Assembly: GCA_963790065.1 (NCBI GenBank)
Contig: CAWBNK010000020.1
Coordinates: 215,486 to 279,485, forward strand
Direction: 5' to 3'
DNA: 64,000 nucleotides
Origin: Palsa-504 sp963790065
Lineage (GTDB): Bacteria > Actinomycetota > Actinomycetes > Streptosporangiales > Streptosporangiaceae
Position numbers and translations under genes: made by a program. The notes below the pieces were generated by a model. It was not told the DNA's origin. It did not search any database and was given only the letters and a program-made list of their open reading frames with translations. Shown one piece after another: positions 30,365-39,436 of this stretch. How positions within the stretch are numbered: the stretch's first letter is position 1; the number at the start of each line of letters is the position of its first letter.

Positions 30365-31262
30365 CTTGCTTCAGGTTCGCAGGTATCCAGGACACGTGTC
30401 CAGGAAGCGGCCCTTTCAGCGTCCTTACGTGTCGTAACGGCGTGCTGACCGGCGCCACGGTCGTCTCAATCGCGACCCTGAACAACTCTGGTTTCAGCAT
30501 GACCATGGTCAGCCCGGCCGGCGTGCCGGTGTCGGAGTCGTCGAACCTGATCGTCACCGTGATGACCGGCTGCCCGGGCGTCAGCCGCAGGCTCCGCGCG
30601 ATCGCCGGCTGCGGCGGGCTCATTTCCACGCTCGCCGCGGCGGCCGGCACCTCGTTCAGCATCGACCCGAGCGAGGAGAACGGCTGGCCGGCTTGCGGCC
30701 CGTCCGCTTCATCCGCGCTCTCGTCGGCCCCCTCGTCGGCCCCCTCGTCGGCACTGTCCGGGGGCCCGTGCAGGTAGGCGGTGGACACGGCGGCGGGTTC
30801 GCCCGCGATGACCCAGACGCAGCGGATCACCCGGATCGGCGCGCCGGTGGCCAGGCCGAGGGCCCAGGCCACGTCCTGCGGGGCCTCGCGCCGTGACACG
30901 TGCCTGGTCTGGCAGGTGATCGCGCTGCCCATCGGGTCCAGGCGGGTACCCAGGCCGCCCGCGCCCTCCACCGGGATCCAGTAGTCGGCCGGGCTGGCCC
31001 GGTACATCTGCCCGTCGGGCAGCCGCCGGACCAGCGACCGGCTGGCCAGGTCGGCGATCGCGGCGTCGATCTCGGTCAGGCTGACGTTGTAGCGGCGGGC
31101 CAGGGCGCTGCGCCGGGGCAGCCGCCAGCCCGGTTCGCGGTGGACCAGCGCGGCCGCGATCCGGTCGGCCAGGACTCCGGCGGCCCGGACCGCGGCGGGC
31201 CGGGCCGGCGGGCCGGCCTGTGCGGGGATGGGATGGTCACGTCCCGCGGCGCCAGCGGTCAT
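30060..31262 (-). CDS. GntR-family regulator with C-terminal effector domain
   Basis: The ATG at 31262 overlaps the stop of the PstS-like gene (ATGA). Winged helix at about residues 30-95 (VLADRIAAALVHREPGWRLP, RYNVSLTEIDAAIADLA), then a UTRA-like domain ending around residue 275 (FRVAIETTVAPVSTPLRHVR), interrupted by an ADEGADEGADESADEAD acidic repeat. The frame stays open for about 125 more residues across the next gene. That part is Arg/Pro/Gly-rich and probably not a folded domain, so the functional stop may have been lost by a small indel. Confidence 0.65.
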   Translation of the reverse strand: MTAGAAGRDHPIPAQAGPPARPAAVRAAGVLADRIAAALVHREPGWRLPRRSALARRYNVSLTEIDAAIADLASRSLVRRLPDGQMYRASPADYWIPVEGAGGLGTRLDPMGSAITCQTRHVSRREAPQDVAWALGLATGAPIRVIRCVWVIAGEPAAVSTAYLHGPPDSADEGADEGADESADEADGPQAGQPFSSLGSMLNEVPAAAASVEMSPPQPAIARSLRLTPGQPVITVTIRFDDSDTGTPAGLTMVMLKPELFRVAIETTVAPVSTPLRHVRTLKGPLPGHVSWIPANLKQDAGQGRDRGGPDATAGPIHRPQGPSAPWRVPGCVPGAPGRGARAVRSADARRSRGVRARHQGDPVAPVVAGGPGRHRAGLDRGGRPAGSRGRVGRRPGPGA

Positions 31263-32431
31263 CCCGTGATCTTCGCGATCTGGGCCTGGGCCTGGGTCAC
31301 CACCGAGGCCGGCAGCGGCTGGAAATTCACCGGTCCCAGCTGCGCGGTTCCGCTGGTGAGAGCCCAGCTGAGGAAGGCCTGCAGGTCCTGCGCCAGGGCG
31401 GCGCTGGGCTGCGCGGTGCTCACGATGGCGTACTCGTAGTTGATGACCGGATAGGCCTGCGCGGCCGAGCCGTTGATCAGCGAGATGGTCCCGTTGTCCG
31501 GCGTGTTGGTGAAGCTGGCCAGGCCGGCCTGGATCGTGCTCGCGGTCGGCAGCACGTAGCGGCCCGCCGAGTTGGCCAGCGCGGCCTCGCCCTCGCCCGC
31601 CTGGCTGACCGGGGCCAGGTAGCTCACGCCCACGTAACCGATGGCGCCCGGGCTGGAACCGACGGTGCTGATCATGTTGTCGCTGCCGTCCGCGCCCCGC
31701 CCGGCGGGCTGCGCCGGCCAGGCCACCGTGGTGCCGATCAGCGACGGGCTCCAGTTGGCGGGATCCTGGGCGTTCAGGTAGGAGGTGAACAAGAACGAGC
31801 TGCCCGAGGCGTCCGACCGGTGGACCGGCACGATGGCGCTGGACGGCAGCGCGACGCCCGGGTTCAGGCTCCTGATCGCCGGCGCGTCCCACTGGGTGAT
31901 CGTGCCGGCGAAGATCTGCGCCAGCACCTGGCCGTTCAGCTTCAGGTGAGTCGACGGGCTGAGGTCGGGGATGTGGTAGATGACCATGAGCGCGGCGACG
32001 GCCAGCGGGATGTTGACCAGGTGGACGTACTTGGTCACGTCGGCCGGCGACAGGTAGGCGTCCGAGGCGCCGATATCGGTCGCGCCGGCCGCGGCCGACG
32101 AGATGCCCACCCCGGACGACGAGGTGGCGATCCGTAGCGTCACCTGCGGGAACCGGGCATGGTAGGCGGGCGCCCACCGGGCGAACAGCGGGGCCATCAG
32201 CGAGCTGCCGGTTTCGGAGAGCGTCTGGGTCACGGCCGCGGGCGCGGTCGGCAGCGAGGTGCTGGCGGCCCCGGGCGAGGTGGGCGAGGCAGCCGAGGCG
32301 GCCTGGCTGCCGCCGCTGCAGGCGGCCAGGGCCAGGACCCCGGCCACGGCCAGCGCGGTCCGGACCAGGGCGTTCCGGTCTGGACGGCCGCCCGGAACTC
32401 CTCGCGCCTGTTCGGCATCCAACGCCAACAT
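31259..32431 (-). CDS. PstS-like phosphate-binding lipoprotein heading the split operon
   Basis: Substrate-binding protein of the PstS family: lipobox LALAAC near residue 28, then TLSETGSSLMAPLFARW, ATDIGASDAYLSP and VHRSDASGSSFLFTSYL, the phosphate-contacting motifs (TGSS, RSDxSG). The start at 32431 is preferred to 32473 because a PHO-box-like sequence ends only 15 bases before the latter. It is a second PstS, divergent from the pst operon's own, and it heads an operon of DNA-pump-like membrane proteins, an unusual partnership. Confidence 0.85.
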   Translation of the reverse strand: MLALDAEQARGVPGGRPDRNALVRTALAVAGVLALAACSGGSQAASAASPTSPGAASTSLPTAPAAVTQTLSETGSSLMAPLFARWAPAYHARFPQVTLRIATSSSGVGISSAAAGATDIGASDAYLSPADVTKYVHLVNIPLAVAALMVIYHIPDLSPSTHLKLNGQVLAQIFAGTITQWDAPAIRSLNPGVALPSSAIVPVHRSDASGSSFLFTSYLNAQDPANWSPSLIGTTVAWPAQPAGRGADGSDNMISTVGSSPGAIGYVGVSYLAPVSQAGEGEAALANSAGRYVLPTASTIQAGLASFTNTPDNGTISLINGSAAQAYPVINYEYAIVSTAQPSAALAQDLQAFLSWALTSGTAQLGPVNFQPLPASVVTQAQAQIAKITG

Positions 32432-32487
32432 GCCCTCTCGCCACAAGGTGGAACTCCGCCTGTCCACGCCCATTGAGTTTCACCACA

Positions 32488-32509
32488 CATAAATGAACGG
32501 GAAATGAAT
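32488..32509 (-). promoter_or_regulatory. PHO-box-like direct repeats before the PstS-like gene
   Basis: On the minus strand ATTCATTTCCC is followed directly by GTTCATTTATG: two 11-base units agreeing with the PhoP direct-repeat consensus of streptomycetes (GTTCAYYYRGG type). A third partial unit, GTTCACCTACA, lies further upstream at about 32549. Suggests induction by phosphate starvation. Confidence 0.5.
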
Positions 32510-32821
32510 CGGAAAGGAACGATTAGACGGCCAGTTGGTGTCATGTAGGTGAACGAGCCCGATGGCATCGTAAGCGGCGGGAGGGCGGGATCAGAGCCAG
32601 CCTGGCCTGGCGAGCCGGCCAGCAGAGCCCCCGGGGAGCGGCGGCGGAAGGCAAGACACCAGAAGTTAACCTTCTAGCCCCCTTTTATCCACCCGGCATT
32701 TCCCCGCGAGTATCCGCGACGCCGACAAACTGTATTCGCACACCACGGTTTACACACGGACCGGCTGTGGGGGCTGCGCATGCGGCCGAGGGAAGAAAAT
32801 AACCTGTAAGGAGTACCTGAT
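32510..32821. promoter_or_regulatory. Divergent control region between the two pstS genes
   Basis: No gene. On the pstS side, 11-base-spaced segments GTTAACCTTCT, ATCCACCCGGC and ATTTCCCCGCG (about 32665-32710) loosely resemble PHO-box units. A TGTAAGGAG ribosome site precedes pstS. The exact promoters cannot be fixed by eye. Confidence 0.35.
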
Positions 32822-33931
32822 ATGCCACTTGGACGCAGACAGCACGTCACGACGGTGGCGGTGGCCGCCGTGGCAGCGGCACTGGGCCTCGCCGCATGCT
32901 CCTCGAGCTCCTCGTCCACTACGGGCAGCGGCTCCGCGACGACCAGTGCCTCGTCGAGCGCGAGCTCGAGCTCGGTGAGCGGCACCATCAAGGCGGCCGG
33001 CTCGACGTTCCAGACTAACTTCCAGCAGTCGGCGATCTCGGCCTTCAAGGCGACCGCCCCTAACATCACTGTCGACTACGACCCGGTCGGCTCGGGCACG
33101 GGCCGCAGCGACCTTTACTCGAACACCGTGCTGTTCGCGGGCTCCGACTCGCCCGTCCCGACGAAGGAAGTGTCAGAGGTCCCCGCGGGCAAGACGATCC
33201 TGTACTTCCCGGTGCAGATCGGCCCGATCGCCATGGCTTACAACCTGCCCGGCATCACCGGCCTGAAGCTGGACGCGACGGTCATCGCCGGTATCTTCCA
33301 GGGCACCATCAAAACCTGGAACGACCCGGCGATCAAGGCCCTCAACCCGAGCGCCAGCCTGCCGGGCACCACGATCACGCTGGCCGTCCGCTCCGATTCT
33401 TCCGGCACGACGGCGAACTTCTCCCAGTACATGGTGGACGCGGCAGGCAGCGCGTGGAAGCTCGGCACCGCCTCGACCATCACCTGGCCGTCCACGGCGC
33501 GCGCGGGTGACGGCGGCAGCGCCGTGGCGCAGATCGTCAAGTCCACCACCGGGGCCATCGGCTACGTCGATTTCTCCACCGCGTCCGCGGCCAGCCTGCA
33601 GGCCGCGTCGGTTAAGAACTCGGCCGGCGATTTCGTCGCGCCGTCCTCCGCGTCCGCGACCGCGGCCGCGAGTCACGTCACCCCGAAGGCCAACCTGACC
33701 TTCTCCGCGGCCGACGAGCCGGGCGCCGCCTCCTACCCGATCACCTACCAGTCATGGGACCTGGTGTACTCGGTGCAGCCCAACGCGACCGACGCCGCCC
33801 TGCTCAAGGCCTACCTGGGCTACCTGCTCAGCTCGACCGGGCAGGCTCTGCTTACCCCGCTCAACCTGGCGCCGCTCCCGGCGAGCATCGACTCGGCGGC
33901 CGTCACGCAGCTGAGCATGATCACCTCGTAG
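32822..33931 (+). CDS. pstS: Phosphate ABC transporter, substrate-binding lipoprotein
   Basis: 369 residues. Signal peptide with lipobox GLAAC (Cys at about 26), a Ser/Thr-rich linker, then GTIKAAGSTFQTNFQQSAIS, SGTGRSDLYSNTVLFAGSDSP and RSDSSGTTANFSQYM, the phosphate-binding residues of PstS. Good AAGGAG ribosome site. First gene of pstSCAB. Confidence 0.95.
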   Translation: MPLGRRQHVTTVAVAAVAAALGLAACSSSSSSTTGSGSATTSASSSASSSSVSGTIKAAGSTFQTNFQQSAISAFKATAPNITVDYDPVGSGTGRSDLYSNTVLFAGSDSPVPTKEVSEVPAGKTILYFPVQIGPIAMAYNLPGITGLKLDATVIAGIFQGTIKTWNDPAIKALNPSASLPGTTITLAVRSDSSGTTANFSQYMVDAAGSAWKLGTASTITWPSTARAGDGGSAVAQIVKSTTGAIGYVDFSTASAASLQAASVKNSAGDFVAPSSASATAAASHVTPKANLTFSAADEPGAASYPITYQSWDLVYSVQPNATDAALLKAYLGYLLSSTGQALLTPLNLAPLPASIDSAAVTQLSMITS

Positions 33932-33974
33932 GGGTTGCGCATATGACTCATACGGCTCGGACGAGCGAACCGTC

Positions 33975-34961
33975 ATGAACACGGTGACGAAGGCGGACCC
34001 GGCCACCCCGGCCGGGTCCGCCCACCCGCTCCACCGCCGCCGGCCGCTCGGCGACCGGGGGTTCCAGATCCTGGCCCTCGCCGCCGGCCTGCTGGTCCTC
34101 GTCATCCTGGTCCTCATCACCGTTACCACGGCGCAGCAGTCCGTCACCTGGTTCACCACGGCCGGCTTCAAGGGCATCTTCTCGATCCAGTTTGACGGCA
34201 ACACCCACTTCGGGGCGATGGGCGTCCTGTACGGGACGGTCATCAGCTCGGTCATCGGGATCATCATCGGAGTGCCGGTCAGCATCGGCATCGCGATGCT
34301 GCTGACGCAGGTGGTCCCGGCCCGGTGGGCGCGGCCCTTTGTGACCGTGATCGACCTGCTCGCCGTGGTCCCCTCGGTGGTCTGGGGCCTGTGGGGCATC
34401 ATCGTGCTGGTCCCCTGGCTGCAGAAGATCTACCTGCACATCGCCTCGGGGGTCAAGGGCATCCCGGTACTCCAAACGCTGTTCGGCGGGCCGAACGTCA
34501 CCGGTGCCGCGTTCTTCACCGCCGGCCTCATCCTGGCCATCATGATCACCCCGATCATCACCTCCCTGTCCCGGGAGGTCATCGCGACCGTGCCAGAGAT
34601 CGACAAGGAAGGCGCGTACGCGCTCGGGGCCACCCGCTGGGAGATGATCCGCGGCGCCGTCTGGCCGCACAGCAAGGGGGGCGTGACCGGCTCGGTCCTG
34701 GTCGGGTTCGGCCGGGCGCTGGGCGAGACCATCGCGGTCGCGCTGGTCATCGGCGACTCGGTCGAGGTCACCCCGCACCTGTTCTACAGCGGCCAGTCGA
34801 TCGCCGCGATCATCGCGCTGCAGTTCGGCGAGGCCAACGGCGGCGAGTTCCGCTCGGCCCTGATCGGGCTCGGCCTGTTCCTGTTCGTGCTCACGATCCT
34901 GGTCAACCTGGTGGCCCGCTGGTTCGTGGAGCGCTCCGCGCGGCGGGCTAGGGGGGAATGA
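33975..34961 (+). CDS. pstC: Phosphate ABC transporter permease
   Basis: 328 residues with six predicted transmembrane segments and the BPD_transp_1 cytoplasmic loop EGAYALGATRWEMIRGAVWP that docks on PstB. Its TGA overlaps the pstA ATG. Forms the membrane channel with PstA. Confidence 0.95.
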   Translation: MNTVTKADPATPAGSAHPLHRRRPLGDRGFQILALAAGLLVLVILVLITVTTAQQSVTWFTTAGFKGIFSIQFDGNTHFGAMGVLYGTVISSVIGIIIGVPVSIGIAMLLTQVVPARWARPFVTVIDLLAVVPSVVWGLWGIIVLVPWLQKIYLHIASGVKGIPVLQTLFGGPNVTGAAFFTAGLILAIMITPIITSLSREVIATVPEIDKEGAYALGATRWEMIRGAVWPHSKGGVTGSVLVGFGRALGETIAVALVIGDSVEVTPHLFYSGQSIAAIIALQFGEANGGEFRSALIGLGLFLFVLTILVNLVARWFVERSARRARGE

Positions 34962-35860
34962 TGGCAGCCGCTTCCGATTCGCTGGGTCAGCCGGTCGACC
35001 TGCGGGAACCGTCCGGCTGGCGGCGGTCCAAGAACCAGATCATGACCGCGGGAATGTGGCTCGCGTTCGTGATCGTCCTGATCCCGCTCGGCTTCGTGCT
35101 CGTCACGCTGATCGCCAAGGGCGCCGCCGCGATCAGCTGGCAGTTCCTGACCAACAACACCATCCCGCCCAATGTCGTGCCGCTCGGTACCGGCGGGATG
35201 GGCGCCGCGGTGGTCGGTACGCTGGAGATCACCGCCTTCGCCACGCTGCTGGCGGTGCCGCTGGGCGTGCTCGGCGCCGTCTACCTCAACGAGTACGGCG
35301 GCAACGGCATCCTGGCCCGGCTCATCTCGTTCATGTCCTCCGTTATGACCGGCGTGCCGTCGATCGTGATGGGCCTGTTCATCTACATCATCTGGGTGCT
35401 GCACTTCGGGTACTCGGGCATGGCGGGCTCGTTCGCCCTGGCCTGCCTGATGCTGCCGATCGTGATCCGCTCGTCCTACGAGATGCTCCGCCTGGTGCCG
35501 GACAGCCTCCGGCAGGGCAGCTATGCCCTGGGCGCCACCAAGTCCCGCGTCACGCTGACCGTGGTGCTCCCGTCCGCGCTGAGCGGCATCGTCAGCGGCG
35601 CCCTGCTGGCCGTCGCGCGGGCCGCGGGCGAGACGGCGCCGCTGATCTTCACCGTCCTGACGGTGGAGCAGACCAACACCAACCTGTTCAGCGGGCCGGA
35701 CACGGCGCTGCCGCTGCAGATCTTCTCGAACGCGCAGTCCGCTTACACGGGAGCGAACGCCCGCGCCTGGGGCGCGGCGCTGACGCTGGTCGCAATTACG
35801 TTCATACTGATGATTGTGGCCCGAATCATCACGGCCCTATTCACCCGCAATACGCGCTAG
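34958..35860 (+). CDS. pstA: Phosphate ABC transporter permease
   Basis: 300 residues, six transmembrane segments, coupling loop QGSYALGATKSRVTLTVVLP. Overlaps pstC by four bases; pstB follows eight bases later. Partner of PstC. Confidence 0.95.
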   Translation: MMAAASDSLGQPVDLREPSGWRRSKNQIMTAGMWLAFVIVLIPLGFVLVTLIAKGAAAISWQFLTNNTIPPNVVPLGTGGMGAAVVGTLEITAFATLLAVPLGVLGAVYLNEYGGNGILARLISFMSSVMTGVPSIVMGLFIYIIWVLHFGYSGMAGSFALACLMLPIVIRSSYEMLRLVPDSLRQGSYALGATKSRVTLTVVLPSALSGIVSGALLAVARAAGETAPLIFTVLTVEQTNTNLFSGPDTALPLQIFSNAQSAYTGANARAWGAALTLVAITFILMIVARIITALFTRNTR

Positions 35861-35867
35861 GGATCTC

Positions 35868-36749
35868 ATGGAAGAGCAGCAGGATCAGCTGAACGTACTG
35901 CCGGATGCCGAAGTCCTCCCCCACCTGGACATTCCCGACACCGCGCCAGAGACGATAACGTCCGGCACGTCCGTCTTCGACGTGCAGAACACGTCGATCT
36001 ACTACGGTGCGTTCCGCGCGGTGACCGACGTCTCGCTGACCGTCTACGAGAACGAGATCACCGCGTTCATCGGGCCGTCCGGCTGCGGCAAGACGACCGT
36101 ACTGCGCAGCCTCAACCGGATGAACGACCTGATCGTCGGCGCCCGGGTGGAAGGCGACATCCGCTACCGCGGGGTGCCTCTGTACGGCAGCAACGTCTCC
36201 CCGATCGCGGTCCGGCGCCGCATCGGGATGGTCTTCCAGAAGGCCAACCCGTTCCCCAAGTCGATCTACGACAACGTGGCCTACGGGCCGCGTATCAACG
36301 GCATCCGCAACAAGGGCAAACTGGACGAGATCGTCGAGCGGTCGCTGAACCAGGCGGCCCTCTGGGACGAGGTCAAGAACCGGCTGAACAAGTCCGGCCT
36401 CGGCCTGTCCGGCGGGCAGGCGCAGCGGCTCTGCATCGCCCGCACGCTCGCGGTGGAGCCCGACGTGGTGCTGATGGACGAGCCCTGCTCGGCCCTCGAC
36501 CCGATCGCGACGGGGCGCATCGAGGACCTCATGCGGGAGATCAAGTCCCGGTACACGATCGTCATCGTCACGCACAACATGCAGCAGGCGACCCGGGTCA
36601 GCGACCGCACCGCCTTCTACTCCGTGCTGCGCGACGAGCAGAGCGACACCCGCACCGGCGTCCTGGTCGAGTACGGGTCGACCGCGCAGATCTTCGGCGA
36701 CCCGCATGACGATCGCACCAAGGCCTACGTCACCGGCCGGATGGGCTGA
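35868..36749 (+). CDS. pstB: Phosphate ABC transporter ATPase
   Basis: 293 residues. Walker A GPSGCGKTT, signature LSGGQAQRL, Walker B VLMDEPCSALD and switch His in VTHNMQQA. I chose the ATG at 35868 over an in-frame start inside pstA. It has an N-terminal extension of about 35 residues relative to many PstB proteins. Last gene of the operon. Confidence 0.95.
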   Translation: MEEQQDQLNVLPDAEVLPHLDIPDTAPETITSGTSVFDVQNTSIYYGAFRAVTDVSLTVYENEITAFIGPSGCGKTTVLRSLNRMNDLIVGARVEGDIRYRGVPLYGSNVSPIAVRRRIGMVFQKANPFPKSIYDNVAYGPRINGIRNKGKLDEIVERSLNQAALWDEVKNRLNKSGLGLSGGQAQRLCIARTLAVEPDVVLMDEPCSALDPIATGRIEDLMREIKSRYTIVIVTHNMQQATRVSDRTAFYSVLRDEQSDTRTGVLVEYGSTAQIFGDPHDDRTKAYVTGRMG

Positions 36750-37504
36750 GGCCCGGCCCCTATTAGCTGACCCGGCCGGGCCCCCTCCGGGCCCTATCCG
36801 GCCCGCGGCACCGCCTCGCGGCCGGCACGATGGACCACGGGTGCGGCTCTGGTGGAGGGAGGCTGCGCCTGCCGGAGGCTCGCGCCGCGCCGGCGGTCCT
36901 TCATGATCACGCCCGAAATGGGCTGGTTTCATGATCTCGGGCAGTTCTGGTCGGTATTTAGCTCAAACTGCCCGTGATCATGGAAGTGGCGCGGGCCCCG
37001 GGGCTGAGAGCGCGGCGGCCGGGGCGGGAGCAACGACTGAGGTTCCAGGGGCCTGGCCGTCAGGCAGTCACTTCACAAAGCCGCACCCATGGACTAACGC
37101 ACCGCTCAGGACCGGGTCGATGTTCCATCGTCTCGGTTGGCGGCCCGGGCCGGGCGTGGACTGCATGACGGACGTGGCCGGCGGGACCGGCTAAAGCGCG
37201 CGCGGGACTGCGGACTGATGCCGCGTCCGGAGATGTCCGCCCGGCCGGCCCGGCCCGTGCTCGTCCGGACCGCGTGGGTATCCAGCCGAGCCGACCGTAA
37301 CCTGACTTGTGACATTGCTCGACGGTCCGGAGTAAATGCAGCTCTGACGTGCTGGTTTGCCGATCTTGATGAGAGGATCTGCGCACTGATCCGGGCCGTA
37401 GCGCGGCTCCCGCGCGGTAGAGCGACACTGAAGATATGGACCGTGAACGCGCGGAGACCTGGCCGAGGCCAGCGGCTAAAGCGCGGCGACCCCGGGCTGG
37501 GGCA
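36750..37504. other. Intergenic region after pstB with a long inverted repeat
   Basis: 755 bases with no gene I can support; the overlapping ORFs here have no recognisable product. Immediately after pstB there are GC-rich hairpins (about 36770-36825) that could end transcription. CATGATCTCGGGCAGTT (36930-36946) and AACTGCCCGTGATCATG (36966-36982) form a 17-base inverted repeat with one mismatch, and a related CATGATCACGCCCGAAA starts at 36902. Confidence 0.5.
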
Positions 37505-38155
37505 CTAGCTGGCCGGGCCGGGCGCGGACCCGGCCAGGTAGACCACCCGGCGGGCGATGTTGACCGCGTGGTCGCCGAGCCGCTCGTAGAACCGCGCCAC
37601 CAGCGTCATCTCCATCGTCACCGGCAGCGCCATCCGGCCCGAGGCCAGCTCGGCGATCAGGCTGGAGTAGAGCTGGTCCATCTCGTCGTCCCGCTCGGCC
37701 ACGGCGAAGGCCGCGGCCCGGTCCCGCTGGTACCAGCAGTCGGCGGCCTGGCGCCACATGTCGGCCGCGACGGTCCCCATCCGCTCGATGATCCCCCGGG
37801 CCCGCGGCGACAGGTCGTCGGCCAGGAAGTGGTTACCCCGCGAGGCGATCTGGATCACGAGGTCGTGCGACAGCTCGAACTCGGTCAGCACGCGCAGCAC
37901 GGACAGCAGGAAGCGCAGGTCGTCGGCGACGGGCGCCTGCAGCAGGATTTCCCGGTTGGCCAGCTCTTCGGTCTCCGGGTACAGGGCGCTGATGACCTTG
38001 TCCCGCTCCATGAGCCGCTGCATGATCTCGTTATTGCCGGTCAGCAGGGCGTTGGTCGCCTCGGGCAGGTCCTCGGCGACGATGGCGAACAGTTCGATGA
38101 TCTTGGCCTCGATGGCCTCAAGATCACGCTCGAATTCCTGTCGGTGCTCGGCCAT
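37505..38155 (-). CDS. phoU: Phosphate transport regulator PhoU
   Basis: 216 residues, all-helical, two PhoU repeats. It begins MAEHRQEFERDLEAIEAKII and contains the conserved acidic metal-binding clusters (DKVISALYPETEELANREIL and RDDEMDQLYSSLIAELASGR). Links Pst transport state to the PhoR/PhoP system. Convergent with pstSCAB. Confidence 0.93.
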   Translation of the reverse strand: MAEHRQEFERDLEAIEAKIIELFAIVAEDLPEATNALLTGNNEIMQRLMERDKVISALYPETEELANREILLQAPVADDLRFLLSVLRVLTEFELSHDLVIQIASRGNHFLADDLSPRARGIIERMGTVAADMWRQAADCWYQRDRAAAFAVAERDDEMDQLYSSLIAELASGRMALPVTMEMTLVARFYERLGDHAVNIARRVVYLAGSAPGPAS

Positions 38156-38206
38156 AAGCCCAGCCTACTGGCCGCCTCGCCCGGCGTTCATGTCCGGCAG
38201 GTGAAC

Positions 38207-38258
38207 AAAAAAGGTCCGGGCGGGGCGGTGGCATAACCGCCCCGCCCCGCCCGGAACC
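38207..38258 (-). terminator. Terminator of the sulfurtransferase operon
   Basis: Read leftward, a GC-rich hairpin (GGGCGGGGCGGT with CACCGCCCCGCCC) is followed by GGACC and TTTTTT. It begins six bases after the DUF1416 stop codon at 38264. Confidence 0.85.
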
Positions 38259-38263
38259 GGACG

Positions 38264-38569
38264 TCAGATCGCGACGTCGACCTTCGTAACCTGGCCGTAG
38301 TCGGCCTCCACCAGGCGCTCGGCCCGCACGCCGCCCGGCGCGAGCACGCGCAGCGTCCACGCGCCCGGGGCGGCGAAGAACCGGAAGCCGCCGTCGGAGC
38401 CCAGGGGGACCTCGGCCACGAACTCATCGCCGGTGCCCAGTAGCCGGGCGTACCCGGTGGAGACGGCCGCGCCCTCGCGGGTCACCTTGCCTTCCACCAC
38501 GGCCTGGCTGCCCGCCGTGGCGGACGCGGTCACCCCGCCCGCCGGCGCGCCGCACCCGTCCGCCGTCAC
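38264..38569 (-). CDS. DUF1416 protein of the sulfurtransferase operon
   Basis: 101 residues. Cys near the N-terminus (TADGCGAP), then a carboxypeptidase-regulatory-like beta domain (VVEGKVTREGAAVSTGYARL ... APGAWTLRVLAPGG). It overlaps the sulfurtransferase stop by four bases. The family is nearly always found directly after this sulfurtransferase in actinomycetes; its role is unknown. Confidence 0.9.
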   Translation of the reverse strand: MTADGCGAPAGGVTASATAGSQAVVEGKVTREGAAVSTGYARLLGTGDEFVAEVPLGSDGGFRFFAAPGAWTLRVLAPGGVRAERLVEADYGQVTKVDVAI

Positions 38570-39408
38570 CGGGCCTCACCCAGCTCGATCGGCACGCCCA
38601 CCAGCGAGCCGTACTCGGTCCAGGAGCCGTCGTAGTTCTTGACGTTGGCCAGGCCGAGCAGCTCGTGCAGCACGAACCAGGTGTGCGCCGAGCGCTCGCC
38701 GATCCGGCAGTAGGCGATGGTGTCCTTGCCGAAGTCCAGGCCCGCGTCGTCCTGGTACAGCTGGCGCAGCTCGTCGTCGGAGCGGAACGTGCCGTCCTCG
38801 TTGGCCGCCTTGGACCAGGGCACGTTGCGGGCGGTGGGAATGTGCCCGGCCCGCTGGGCCTGCTCCTGCGGGAGGTGGGCCGGGGCCAGCAGCCGCCCGG
38901 TGAACTCGTCCGGGGACCGGACGTCGACCAGGTTGCGCTTGCCGATGGCGTCCAGCACCTCGTCCCGCAGCGCGCGCAGCGAGCGGTCCTGCTCGGTCGC
39001 GGTGTAGCTGGTCTTCGGCCGGGACGGCACGTCGGTGCTCAGCTCGCGGGAGTCAAGCTCCCACTTCTTGCGGCCGCCGTCGAGCAGCAGCACCTGGTCG
39101 TGGCCGTACAGCCGGAAGTACCAGTAGGCATACGCGGCGAACCAGTTGTTGTTGCCGCCGTAGAGCAGCACCGTGTCGTCGTTGGAGATGCCCCGCTCGG
39201 ACAGCAGCGCCTCGAAGCCCGTCTGGTCCACGAAGTCCCGGCGGACCGGGTCCTGCAGGTCCTTCTTCCAGTCGATCTTGACCGCGCCGGGGATGTGGCC
39301 CTTGTCGTAGGCGCTGGTGTCTTCGTCAACCTCCACGATGACCACGTGGGGGTCGCCGATATGGGCCTCGGCCCAGTCGGCGTCCACAAGGACGTCGGAA
39401 CGGCTCAT
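38566..39408 (-). CDS. sseA: Thiosulfate sulfurtransferase (rhodanese)
   Basis: 280 residues with two rhodanese domains. The C-terminal one carries the active-site Cys in AYCRIGERSAHTWF. The N-terminal one (DVLVDADWAEAHIGDPHVVI) is catalytically inert as usual. Transfers sulfane sulfur from thiosulfate to thiol acceptors. Sits between DUF4395 and DUF1416 genes in a sulfur operon headed by a Cys-containing leader peptide. Confidence 0.93.
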   Translation of the reverse strand: MSRSDVLVDADWAEAHIGDPHVVIVEVDEDTSAYDKGHIPGAVKIDWKKDLQDPVRRDFVDQTGFEALLSERGISNDDTVLLYGGNNNWFAAYAYWYFRLYGHDQVLLLDGGRKKWELDSRELSTDVPSRPKTSYTATEQDRSLRALRDEVLDAIGKRNLVDVRSPDEFTGRLLAPAHLPQEQAQRAGHIPTARNVPWSKAANEDGTFRSDDELRQLYQDDAGLDFGKDTIAYCRIGERSAHTWFVLHELLGLANVKNYDGSWTEYGSLVGVPIELGEAR

Positions 39409-39436
39409 GGTGGATATCCTCCTCTTCCGGCCACCG

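Noticed and set aside
36706..37508. Several ORFs of 60-120 codons between pstB and phoU
   Set aside because: Low-complexity products, no ribosome sites, and mutually overlapping frames.
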